64,000 bases of DNA from Misgurnus anguillicaudatus (lineage: Eukaryota; Chordata; Actinopteri; Cypriniformes; Cobitidae), in contig NC_073343.2 of assembly GCF_027580225.2 (NCBI RefSeq), forward strand, positions 124,001 to 188,000. The letters are read 5' to 3'. The position numbers and the translations under genes are program-made. The notes under the pieces are model-generated. The model saw only the letters and a program-made list of their open reading frames with translations. It made no database searches and was not told the origin of the DNA. Positions within the stretch are counted from its first letter, which is position 1, and every line of letters starts with the position of its first letter. Below are positions 12,427 through 22,874 of the stretch, one piece after another.

Positions 12427-13585
12427 GATGACGGGTGTCGCCCTCTGGTGGTAGAGCTGAGACATTACACCCGTGTCTACTCGAGTCTGAACTGTACAGT
12501 ATTCATGGCGTTCGTCGGAGAATGGCTCTACCTCTGATCCTGATATCCAGGCCACACGCTCAGTGTACGTTTTCCAGTTGCCAAAATATTTCGGAGAGAT
12601 TTATTTTTGCTTTTCCAATAATAAAAGTGTTATTGTTGAGCGTGACTACGGTAGTTTGTACGATGCGGGTGTGATCACAGTAAGATGAGAAGAAAGGGCT
12701 ACATGCTTTATCAGTCAGTAAAGCATTATAAACCATTGCACAGATTACTTTTATATGCTAATAGCCACATAGACACACAAGTTTATGTCTGTTACTCAGA
12801 CGTTATATTTGTCCTATATGTTTGGTAAATTAAAAGTGTTGGTGTACAACCTACACCATAAATACCCAGGCCATGTTTTGCCACATTTGGTCTGGATAAA
12901 CCTTTAGGCAAGCGATGCTGGGTATAGCATTGGACTACAGTATGTGATTGGTTTGCACAGTTATTCGCCAAGTTTATTATTTTGTTACACGATTAAGTGC
13001 AGATGAACTGCACCTATTAAAGCACAATGCACAGAACTTTAAATCAAACAAATAACAAACATGTATAAACCGCTATTGAAACGAAAATGTATTATAATGC
13101 CACAGATGTAATAAATGTGCCGACAGGAAGTACAATAAAAGCCGAGGTCAAGCTTAGATTGCAAATATATTTTACAAAACGACGAAAACAACACGGTATG
13201 TTTTTCCTTAAATAACATTTGTTTAAAAAAGCTGTAGATGCGTGATGCACCTTAAACCAAACTGTCATGCATGTATATTCTTGTAATTTCTCGTGTTTGT
13301 ATTGTTTCTCTCTTGTTCATGATTGTATATATGTACATACACTCATTAACTCTTCAGACCGAGGCTTTTTCTTAGACCTTGACACTGCGATTTTGTGCTA
13401 ATAAATATTTTTCCTGTTGATCAGATGCCATTTAAATCTTTTTCACTAATAGTTCTTTGTAATATCGTATTACTTTGTACGTTTTCTTTCACCATTGGGT
13501 TTATTTAGTTTTCATTATTTAAGAATTCATTTGGATGTAAGATACAGTATGTAATCAATAAACCCTGAGGGTCATTTCATTTCTG
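12427..13585 (+). other. daam1: daam1 3'UTR with several polyadenylation signals
   Basis: Stretch after the TGA with no transposon signature that I recognise. AATAAA hexamers lie at 13110, 13134, 13400 and 13557. The last is followed within about 20 bases by a T/GT-rich run and is the most convincing distal site; alternative shorter 3' ends are plausible. The UTR call is inferred from position and signals only. Confidence 0.6.
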
Positions 13586-13773
13586 TGTCTTTTTTTTATA
13601 TTGTTATTTATCAAATGAGTGCATCACAGGCAACACTCTTAAAAATATTGGTGTTTCACGATGACAAAGAACAGTGGTTCCCAACCTGGAACCGGTAAGG
13701 GGGCACATGGGAGGCCAAGGGATCCCTAAATAAAGGTTCTTTAAATTCTAAAAATGTATGAAAGACATTTTTT

Positions 13774-14795
13774 TTAAAGGGACACTCCACTTTTTTTGAA
13801 AATATGCTCAGTTTTAAGCTCCTCTAGAGTTAAACATTTGATTTTTACCGTTTTGGAATCCATTCAGCTGATCTCCGGGTCTGGCGCTACCACTTTTAGC
13901 ATAGCTTAGCATAATTCATTGAATCTGATTAGACCATTAGCATCGCGCTCAATAATAACCAAATAGTTTTTATATTTTTTGCAATGATATTACACATTGG
14001 CCAAAATAGTCCCCTTGGTAACTGTCAATAGCAGGGACTATTTTCGGGCAGTGCGTAATATCATTGCGCCTCCTGCAGCCATGGTATGGCAGCAAAGTCC
14101 TTGATTATTACGCCAGAATGAGAGTATAGTCCTAGCCATATCTACAAAATCACAACTTTTAATTTTCTGTCGGTCTTCGTACACAATGTAACTACAGAAG
14201 AGTCAAGTTTTAAATAGGAAAAATATCGAAACTTATTTTTGAGCGCAATGCTAATGGTCTAATCAGATTCAATGGATTATGCTAAGCTATGCTAAAAGTG
14301 CTAGCGCCAGACCAGGGGCCTCATTTATAAAGCGTGCGTATGCGCAGATTTGATCGTAAAGTGTGCGTAAGCAAAAATCCACGGCAAAGTCCGTATTTAT
14401 AAAAACTGTCTTTGAAGTGCTTAGCGCCACGTCAGGGTCTTGCTGTTTGAAATTGGGTTTAAACATTGACAAGCACTCTTTTATATGTCTGACATTAATT
14501 ACGCATCGTTCAAATGCGGAGATCTGAAACTGCTCGGCTGCGCGCACAAGTTCAAGTTCATTTGCAATTTATAGATTTGAAAGGGGTACGCGCGTTTTCT
14601 GCGCGTACGTTCAGTTTATGAATCACACGTACGCATTTTTCTTAAATGATCCTAAGATCAAATGTAGGATGGTTTTTAAGCAGCATTTTATAAATGAGGC
14701 CCCTGGAGATCAGCTGAATGGACTCCAAAACAGCAAAAATCAAATGCCCAACTCTAAAGGAGCTGGAAAATGATTTTTTTAAAGTGTCCCTTTAA
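13774..14795. mobile_element. TTAA foldback element (AAAGGGACACTCC family), largely unedited copy
   Basis: TTAA plus AAAGGGACACTCCACTTTTT at the left; AAAGTGTCCCTTTAA at the right. Long arms contain TTAGCATAGCTTAGCATAAT and its complement, with a central loop around CCATGGTATGGCAGC. Sister copies lie at 16396, 25735 and 40963. Its A/T-rich arms serve as local reference for the A-to-G-shifted copies. The right arm is split by 14313-14705, and the whole sits in an older repeat with ACACTCTTAAAAATA ends (about 13635-14880). Confidence 0.8.
14313..14705. mobile_element. hAT-like foldback MITE (CAGGGGCCTCATTTATAAA)
   Basis: Perfect 19-bp TIR CAGGGGCCTCATTTATAAA and its complement at the right end; arms contain GCGTGCGTA/TACGCGCG-type palindromes. 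It splits the sister-copy motif GCCAGACC-TGGAGATCAG. No clean 8-bp duplication remains. Confidence 0.8.
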
Positions 14796-15631
14796 GGATC
14801 TTTAAATGGTTCTTTCTGGAACCAAAATTGGTTCTTATGGCATCGCTGTGAAGAACCTTTCAAGAGTATTTTTAAAAGTGTACAAATCTGCATGTGACTA
14901 TAGAATTAAAATCGTGTAGTGTGTGATGTACATTGTGTAACTGAAAAGCAAAAGTTGATCAAACATTTCAAACTTTATTTTTGAAAACCACTTGTTGCTT
15001 ATTTCATAACATCATGTACAGAATCTGAAATGTCTTTCATTCACCAAAAATGAATAAGAGTAAGATGTATTAATATGAGTGTATACTCCAAAATGGTGTG
15101 TGTCTTTCACTCTAATGAAAGCAGCAAGATAAGCTTGTTTAAACAGGAATAAAAGTTAACATTTAATTTGATCTTTTCTCTCAAATCAAGAGGGGCATAA
15201 TGTACTGTAATACAGACCTTTATTTGGGGTCTAGTCCATATCAACACAATTAGTGATAGACCGATATATTGCCGATATATTCCATATCTTTGCTGGTATT
15301 TAGATTTTTTATTATCAACAGATAAATCTTTTCAATAGGCCAGTATATGAAGAGTTTCGTTGCAAAACAAGATAAATCCATTTTTTAACATTTTTGTCAA
15401 AACATGTTTATTATTATGTTATCATGTTATTATTTTGTTTTATGGTGCTACTTATCTGTATTTTTTAAGTTATGAAAGTTTTAAATCAAAACAAACCAAC
15501 TGCAGTTGCATTGAAATTAATTGGAATGCACAACCAAAAAACGCGATTTCTGAACAATTAAAAAAACGGTTATCTCGTTTTGCAACGAAACTCTTCAAAT
15601 TTCTCTATTACTTTAATTTGACACTCGTTGT

Positions 15632-16090
15632 CAGTGTTGGGGGTAACGCATTACAAGTAACGTGCATTATGTAATAATATTACTTTTTTGAAGTAATGAG
15701 TAAAGCAACGCATTACTTTATAAATGTACACATTAATATTTAAGATACTTTAAAAAAACTAATGTGAGTTACTTTTCAGTTTAATTAATTCAATTTAAAA
15801 ATATAATAATGCACTGAATTAAACTGAACACATTAACGTAGAATAACGCACTCTGTGCGCCTGCGCGGGAACAGTTTGAGATGGCAGGCCAGAGCTTGAC
15901 ATTTTTTCGATCATAAAAAACACCTGCAAGGCCTGAAATAGATCAAGCCTCAGCCAAGTAAGAAAAAGTAACGCAAAAGTAATGTAAACATTACTTTCCG
16001 TGGAAAGTAACTAAGTAACGCAATTAGTTACTTTTTTGGGGAGTAACTTAATATTGTAAGACATTACTTTTAAAAGTAACTTTCCCCAAC
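15632..16090. mobile_element. foldback element (CAGTGTTGGGGGTAACGCATTAC)
   Basis: Left end CAGTGTTGGGGGTAACGC; right end AAAAGTAACTTTCCCCAACA. Arms are full of AGTAACG/CGTTACT. The host sequence ACTCGTTGTCA is repeated on both sides (about 15622 and 16091), consistent with an 8-bp or longer duplication. Confidence 0.75.
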
Positions 16091-16395
16091 ACTCGTTGTC
16101 ACTCAATGTAAAGCCAAAGTCTGACAGACAGTATAATGACCAATCATTATATACTTTTTAACATGATGTTAAGTTGTAAGTCACACACACAACAAGCTGG
16201 TCAACACACTTATTCAAACAGTACCGTGAAATATCAGATCCACATGAATTATGTCTTATGTAAATGATTAATTATGTAAATGTGTTTTAAGTACTTGTAT
16301 GTAAATGTTATGCAGAACAAATGTTTATGTAGTTTCACCAATTTTGTGTTTGTCTCTAATTTGTTATATCAGCCTCATATCGGCCATACAGTTTC

Positions 16396-17162
16396 TTAAA
16401 GGGACACTCCACTTTTTTTTCCAGCTCCCCTAGAGTTAAACACCCGATTCCCACCGCTCTGGAATCCACACAGCCGATCTCCGGGTCTGGCGCTAGCACT
16501 TTTAGCATAGTTTAGCACAATCCATTGAATCTGATCGGACCACCAGCATCACACCAAAAAACAACCAAAGAGTTCAGATCCCCTTCCCATTTCAAACTTG
16601 ACTCCTCCGTAGCTACATCGTGTACTAAGACCAAGCGATATGACTAGGAACTATACACTTATTCTTGTGTAAAAATGAAGGACCCTGCTGCTGCAACACG
16701 GCTGCAGGAGGCGCAACGAAACTACGCAGTGCCCGAAAACAGTCCCCTGCTATTGAAAGTAACCAAGGGCACTATTTTCGGGCACTGCATAATATCATTG
16801 CACCTGCTGCAGCCATGGTACAGCAGCAAAGTCCTTAATTTTTACGCCAGAATGAGAGTATAGTCCTAACCATATCGGCTTAGAAAATCACAACTTTTAA
16901 TTTTCTGTCAATCTTAGTTCACAATGTTACTACAGAAGAGTCAAGTTGTAAATAGAAAAAATTTCAAAACTCTTTGGTTATTTTTGAGCGCGATGCTAAT
17001 GGTCTAATCAGATTCAATGAATTATGCTAAGCTATGTTAAAAGTGATACCACCAGACCCGGAGACCAGCTGAATAGATTCCAAAACGGCAAAAATCAAAT
17101 GATTAACTCCAGGGGAGCTGGAGAATTAGCATATTTTTTAAAAAAGTGAAGTGTCCCTTTAA
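16396..17162. mobile_element. TTAA foldback element with a T-to-C shifted left arm
   Basis: TTAA at 16396 and 17159 with AAAGGGACACTCC / GTGTCCCTTT TIRs; same family as 13774-14795. The left arm (16430-16660) carries more than 20 T-to-C differences from sister copies (for example CACCCGATTCCCACCGCTC against CATTTGATTTTTACCGTTT) and only a few other changes; the right arm is near normal. See findings. Confidence 0.8.
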
Positions 17163-17694
17163 TATTGGTATCGGCAAAAAAGCATATCAGTCGACCACTA
17201 AACACAATATACCCCTCTGTATGGCTAAATTTGGTCTTCACATTGACATCCAGACAAATCTTCCCCGGTAAAAACAATCCTGTAATTCTAACATCAAACT
17301 AATAAGTGGCATAGTCTGTGGCTACAGTCACTTTATAAATACATCCCAAAGTGAGAACCTGTAAGAAATTGATATAGAAATCGTTTCAAACATTGAACGT
17401 TTGATATTAATTAGGTCAATATTTCTGCTACAATCCAACAATTAAGGCATTGGTTACATTTTTGTATTTACAGGCTTCATCTTCGTCTTCCAAAATATGT
17501 TAAGAGAAAAGATTTAGGCCAATCTTTTAAAAATATTTGTACATTTATTTTATAGAAATATAACGATAACCTGTCTGCCTGACACGTGGTCTCTCATAAG
17601 TTGATTAATATGATGCCTGTTTGCTTTTCTGTCATGTATAAAATGTTTAAAGGAAATGATTATGGGGTTTAGTTTTATTATTGTTAGTGATGCA

Positions 17695-18896
17695 CCGATG
17701 TATCGGCCGCCGATATTTATCGGCCGATTTTTGATGAATTTGAAACCATCGGCATATCGGCAATAGCACGAGAAAGCCGATACCGATTGTTTATTAATTA
17801 ACTGCATAAAGAAATCCATTATATGTCAAAAAAAATTAGTTAAAGGAATATTCCATTTTCTTAAAAGAAAAATCCAGATAATTTACTTTAATAGACACCA
17901 ACAATTAACACCCAACTCAACACGCAACAGTCCCTTCAACAGAGCCTCAAAAGAACTACAAACAATCCCAAACGAGGCACAAGGGTCTTATCTAGCTAAA
18001 CGATTGTCATTTTTGACAAGAAAAATAACAAATATACACTTTTAAAGCACATCTTCTTGTATAGATCCGGTCGTGATGCGCCAGCGTGACCCCCGCAATA
18101 CGTCATGACGTCAAGAGGTCACAGAAGACGAACACGAAACTCCGCCCCAGTGTTTACAAGTGTGTTGAAAGAGGACCGTTGTTGTATGTCAACTGATACT
18201 AATTAATGTCTTTGTGTCAGTTTATTGTTTAAAATGGTCCGCAAATGTGCGTTTTATATATGTAACACGTGACCTCTCTACGTCACGACGCATTTACGTT
18301 AGGTCGCGCTGGACCGGACCTAGACAAAAAGCTGTGGTTTAAAAGTGTATATTTATTTCTCTTGTCAAAAATGACAATCGTTTTGCTAAGACCGTTATGC
18401 CTCGTTTTGAGATTGTTTATAGTCCTTTTAAACTCCGCTAAAAAAACCGTTAAGTGCCGAGCCAGGTGTTAATTTTTGGTGTCCATTAAAGTCCATTAAA
18501 ATGAGAAAAATCCTGCAATGTTTTCCTCAAAAAATATAATTTCTTCTCGACTGAACAAAGAAAGACATCAACATTTTGGATGACATGGTGGTGAGTAAAT
18601 TATCTGGATTTTTATTTTAAGAAAATTGAATATTCCTTTAACGTTGCTAATAAAATAAATGCTGAATAGCAAAAACCACCTTTGAAGGTTGTCATGTTGT
18701 CTTATTATATTTGTTTTAGCTTAATTTGTGCCTCTCTTATTATGTTGGTCAGTTGAATGTTAATTAGATCCAATCCATGTTCAGTAAAAATAATTTGATG
18801 CAGAAATAAACTAGCTAAAAGACCATCTGTATAGTACTGTATACAAGTGTTTAATATCGGTATCGGCCCAAAAAAAATCCTATCGGTGCATCCCTA
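17695..18896. mobile_element. hAT-like element with exact 8-bp target duplication (ATTATTGT)
   Basis: TIR TAGTGATGCACCGATGTATC and (right end, complement) TAGGGATGCACCGATAGG. ATTATTGT occurs at 17687-17694 and 18897-18904. Contains the TTAA foldback 17840-18641. No transposase ORF seen. Confidence 0.88.
17840..18641. mobile_element. TTAA foldback element (AAAGGAATATTC family)
   Basis: TTAAAGGAATATTCCATTTT at the left and GAATATTCCTTTAA at the right; long imperfect arms pair through AACGATTGTCATTTTTGACA and its complement. Nested in 17695-18896. Confidence 0.8.
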
Positions 18897-18904
18897 ATTA
18901 TTGT

Positions 18905-19515
18905 TATACTCTGGATGCTACATTTACCAGCAAGTGTAACTGAAGTGTAAAGGATGCAAATTTGGAAGCAAGCAACAAAGAAATAATGAATTAATAGTTT
19001 TAACCCTGTTTCCATGTAACTTTTCTATTATTCCTATTGTTAGTTTGATAAATAGTTTAGTATAATTATAATTTAGTATTATTGTTATTTTTTGTGGCTG
19101 AGTGTGTATACCCCAGGCCAAGAAGAGCTTGAATAAGGTTTGGTTTATGGGACAGGCATCTGTAAACTCCTCAGTGTTTTCACAGTGTTGTAAAGCATGT
19201 GCATTATAGGCTCATTTTAGTGACTTTCATGTTGGCACTTAACACACAAACAGACTAACCTACACACATTCTGCTAATCCATTAGACTGTAAATGTAAGT
19301 TTGAGAGTTTGGTGTCAAACCAAAAGTGATGCTGTTGTAAGAAACATTACAGTAACACATCATAATATACATTCAAATATAGATATAGAGTGATCTCTTA
19401 GACATTATGTCATGTTGGTGCACATTCATATCTAAAATGACAGTATGAGACTTTGATAAATACTTTTTTGGATTCCCTGTATCAAATGAAAGTCTTTAAA
19501 GTGTCAACAACACGA
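18905..19515 (-). other. stretch downstream of gpr135, probable 3'UTR in part
   Basis: AT-rich, no transposon ends or ORF recognised. It directly follows the gpr135 stop on the minus strand, so part is probably its 3'UTR; no polyadenylation signal was assigned. Confidence 0.4.
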
Positions 19516-20862
19516 TTACAAACTGGTGTCAGCGGTTTCAACTTTGGGCACCGAGGGTTCGGTGATGGTATCAGGGTGGGCATCCCTACAAAAAAACACT
19601 GCCGGGTTTTTACAGGCCCACATCGCCACCTCTCCCCCGTTGGCAGGGCTAGAGGAAGACAGGCGGCTGTTCGCCCCGTGCCTGCTCACGTACCGGTCCC
19701 GGATGCGGTCCGCGCGCGTCCGGACCGCTTCCCTGCGCTGCGCCTGCGTGGACAGATACGCAGCGATGTTTCTAGTCCTATATCCCTCTTCTCTGCTCCG
19801 GCCCAACAGCATGGATATATTCGGGTTCCTTATGGCGTAAATCAAAGGGTTGATGGCACCGTTAGCCCAAGCCATCCAGATGGCCACCGTGTCCATGGCA
19901 GGATTAAAAGTGTAGTTTCCCAAAGCGGTGATGATCCCCATCAGACAGTAGGGTCCCCAGCAGAAGATGATGAACACGATCATGATAAGCACCGTGGTGG
20001 CCGTGCGCATCTCGCTGTAGAAGCGCAACAGGTGCGCGTACGTGGTCACCGGCCGCACCCTGATCTCTGACAGCCGGACGGTTTTACAGATGTTATAGTG
20101 GCAGAAGCACATGAGAGCGAACGGAAGTAGATAACAGGTCACGATTAAAGCTATGCTGTAGGTGGTACCCATCCTGGAGGTGCCAGAGTGAAACACGTAC
20201 ATGCAATGGTAAAAGCCCTGTTTGTGTACCACCAGGTGTTTGGAGGCGCGCACCAGGTACCAGGGAAACGAGAAGGCCATGGCTGATACCCAAACCGCCA
20301 CAAGGAGCTGGATCGCTCTGCTCTTGCCGATTTTGGCTTGTGGTTGCCTGACGATGGCGTAGTATCTGTCAAAGGAGATGAGAGTCATGGTCAGGGTGGA
20401 AATGATGCCGAAACACGTGTTGAAAAACCCGTTGGCGACGCAGAAGCGCTCGCCAAACATCCACTTGCCATCTTTGCTGAAGAGCATCATGAAGGAGAAG
20501 GGGAGACAAAGGACGGCCGTCAGGAAATCAGAAAGAGAGAGGGACATTATGAACGCATTGGTTACTGTTCTCAACTGTCTGTGTTTGATTATGACCACCA
20601 CGACTGCTGAGTTACCCAAGCTTGACAGTAAAAATATGGCTAAGAGCAACAATGCCTGCGCAGCCACTGCGATGCCCTGGAGCACCGAGTTCCCCTCCGA
20701 GCTCCTCACCGGGGTGTTGCGTTGCACCTCCAGCCCAGTTGTCTGGTTGCTGAACTGGGTGCTCAGGGTGTTTAAAACCGGTTTGATGGTGATCATCTCT
20801 AAAATGAAGCCCGAACCCGACATATCTTCCGTGGTCGTATTGCTGATGCCCGGGAGATCCAT
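19516..20862 (-). CDS. gpr135: gpr135, orphan class A GPCR
   Basis: Intronless 448-codon ORF encoding a rhodopsin-like plasma-membrane receptor with no established ligand. The N-terminus (about 70 residues) has Asn-glycosylation sequons NTT and NQT. TM1 begins near [22 protein letters not shown]2 [15 protein letters not shown]; the end of TM3 has FDRYYAIV (DRY variant); TM6 [14 protein letters not shown] (CWGP); TM7 [13 protein letters not shown] (NPxxY). The juxtamembrane [21 protein letters not shown] and the terminal DTSL match GPR135, as does the basic Ser/Arg-rich tail. The start at 20862 is the first ATG of this frame and gives a normal family length (human about 494 aa, with a longer N-terminus). 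Long plus-strand ORFs over it are antisense shadows. Confidence 0.95.
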   Translation of the reverse strand: MDLPGISNTTTEDMSGSGFILEMITIKPVLNTLSTQFSNQTTGLEVQRNTPVRSSEGNSVLQGIAVAAQALLLLAIFLLSSLGNSAVVVVIIKHRQLRTVTNAFIMSLSLSDFLTAVLCLPFSFMMLFSKDGKWMFGERFCVANGFFNTCFGIISTLTMTLISFDRYYAIVRQPQAKIGKSRAIQLLVAVWVSAMAFSFPWYLVRASKHLVVHKQGFYHCMYVFHSGTSRMGTTYSIALIVTCYLLPFALMCFCHYNICKTVRLSEIRVRPVTTYAHLLRFYSEMRTATTVLIMIVFIIFCWGPYCLMGIITALGNYTFNPAMDTVAIWMAWANGAINPLIYAIRNPNISMLLGRSREEGYRTRNIAAYLSTQAQRREAVRTRADRIRDRYVSRHGANSRLSSSSPANGGEVAMWACKNPAVFFCRDAHPDTITEPSVPKVETADTSL

Positions 20863-21120
20863 TGGACACGATTAGAGCGCATCCACGGGAAGAAAGAGGA
20901 TTCATCCCTTTTCAAGCTCTCGTGTCCGTATCACAGTAAAAATGGGTGTGCAGAACAATGCATTTCACAGATGACGCGCATAAAATCCTCTGATTGCCGA
21001 CATTGGGTTTTGGGTAAAGAATGTCCCATTTTGTGCATTGATTGTCGGACAGCACGGTTGACTCTTTGAATGCTGGAAATTGCATTCTAGTCGATGCTCC
21101 TCTGAATCTCCGCCTATTTT

Positions 21121-21135
21121 ACGTCACTGTGACGT
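21121..21135. promoter_or_regulatory. inverted pair of CRE half-sites upstream of gpr135
   Basis: Perfect 15-bp palindrome ACGTCACTGTGACGT, two TGACGT half-sites facing each other 3 bp apart, about 260 bp upstream of the gpr135 ATG. Binding by CREB/ATF factors is inferred from the motif. Confidence 0.5.
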
Positions 21136-21352
21136 TCCAGCTAGGAAGTGTTTTTACTAAGGGGGCCCTGGAGGCTCAAACAGCTGAACCTTCTATTGAG
21201 TCACATTCAAATATTAGGACTTTTTTTTTATTTTTAAACAATTTGTACACTTAACTATATAATCGTTTAAACGTGTTCGGTATACATTTTTAATCTAAGG
21301 ATAAAAATAGAAAAGAAACCTCTTTAAAAGTCTTTATAAATGTATCATCTTG

Positions 21353-21430
21353 CACGTGATTGGTCCAACTTCACCAGCGCTGTGAAAAACAACAAGCACC
21401 ACGTGATAGCGCGCTCTACGCGTTACGTCA
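21353..21430. promoter_or_regulatory. E-box / CCAAT / CRE-like cluster between gpr135 and jkamp
   Basis: CACGTG at 21353-21358 abutting an ATTGG (inverted CCAAT) at 21359, a second CACGTG at 21400-21405, and TTACGTCA at 21423-21430. The spacing and GC-rich surroundings suggest a proximal promoter or enhancer, but which gene it serves is not decidable here. Confidence 0.4.
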
Positions 21431-22559
21431 TTTGCGGTGTGGACAATAATGTATAACGAATTTAAAACACTTTATCAGCGATTAAATCGAACACGTAAAC
21501 TGAATAAATACGAATTTAATGCATTTTTGGCCCCGTTGTTCCTGACCAATTACAGCAAACGCACTCAGCCATTTTCCCCGCCCATTTTGAAACCCATACT
21601 CGCGTACTCGTCACTCTATTCATTTTTTGTTTCTGTGATACTGTACAACCTCCCCGTGAGGTTTTGAGCCGTTGCTATGACAACGTACATGATTTTTCCT
21701 GCTCAATTACGCACTTTCTTATGAAGATTGGTTTGTTGTGTTTTGTGCGCACGCAGGTCCTGATGCAAATACGCGCACGTTCCTATCTCTCGTCTCGTGG
21801 AGGTGATGATCCGTGATGTGGTGCTTGTTCAAATTATTTTGAGAAATTCACTTGGTAATTTGCAGATGTTAAGGATGATTCGAGAAATGTACAAAAGCAA
21901 CCTGGAATAGAAGCTGTAACATAAAATGCTCATCCTTCAATTGAATTTAATTGAATGCATAAAGATGGCGTTAAGAAAAAACAAACAAACAAACAAACAA
22001 ACATCAATTCACAAAGAAGACGCCATGTAATGTGATTACAGCAGAGACAAAATCTGTAGTAAAATGTTTACCATAGAAAAGATAAGACTAATTTAAAGTA
22101 TTAAGTATATCTAAAGCCATAGTGCCATCATCTAGGGGTGGCGTTTGTGGCAGAGTGTACTGACAAAACAGCAGAAATAGACAGTTCATGATAATGCTCA
22201 TTATATTTTTGTAGAACAGATCTGAAGAATGCTACATTCATTTATAATAGCGAGTTCTTATGAGCTCAGCTCTTATGATAATAAAGTGCCGAAGGAATGA
22301 CGTATTTCCTACTATAATTATGTATGAAATTTAGTTTGGAGCACATTGTTCGGAGGCTATTAATAAAAATGGAAATCCCCTACATTTTCAACTGGCACTC
22401 TGCACCCTGACCTTGATTCCCCCTCATTTCCAGCCCTGTATAAAAGACCCTATATTCTTTAATTTGGATTTTAAGTTAGCACCAATAACTGTAGTAAGGA
22501 GAACTGTAGTAATTTTAAGTCTGGCCAGCGAGTGGCGCTGTCACCAGCAGCGTCTCATC

Positions 22560-22700
22560 GACACACCCGCAGCCATCCAATGAAGAAGATACGGACGCTT
22601 ATTTTTCCGGTTTCGGTTAACGTTACGTCGTTTAAATATTCGCATTTTACACCGTCTGATAAAATTAATTGATCGATTGCTAGTTTTGTGATGCTGCTCT
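22560..22700 (+). promoter_or_regulatory. probable jkamp promoter and noncoding first exon
   Basis: CCAAT at 22577, a TTCCGG ETS-like core and CpG-bearing sequence lie about 250 bp before the jkamp ATG. The ATG exon begins at a splice acceptor (CTGTAG, exon from 22873), so an upstream noncoding exon must exist; this is its likeliest place. Confidence 0.45.
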
Positions 22701-22874
22701 TATGATATGGGTATGTGAAAATTATTACTATTGATCGTTATCAGCTAATGACAGAAGCTTTTTCAGGCGAGACTGCTGTTGTCTCTCCAGAAATTGTAAA
22801 TTCAAATCAGAATTCAATAAGATGTCATGTGTATGTTTTAATAACGTGTCTGTGGGTTTGATTCAGCTGTAGCA

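Larger units (their letters stand above)
15251..17200. mobile_element. hAT-like element with intact 8-bp target duplication, host of two insertions
   Basis: TIR TAGTGATAGACCGATAT and (right end, complement) TAGTGGTCGACTGATAT, then TGCCGATA. AACACAAT occurs exactly at 15243-15250 and 17201-17208, an 8-bp TSD. The interior carries insertions at 15632-16090 and 16396-17162. No transposase ORF, so nonautonomous. Confidence 0.85.

Noticed and set aside
19453..20070. 205-codon plus-strand ORF and others over gpr135
   Set aside because: Antisense to a clear GPCR with conserved motifs; Arg/His/Pro-rich composition typical of a shadow frame.
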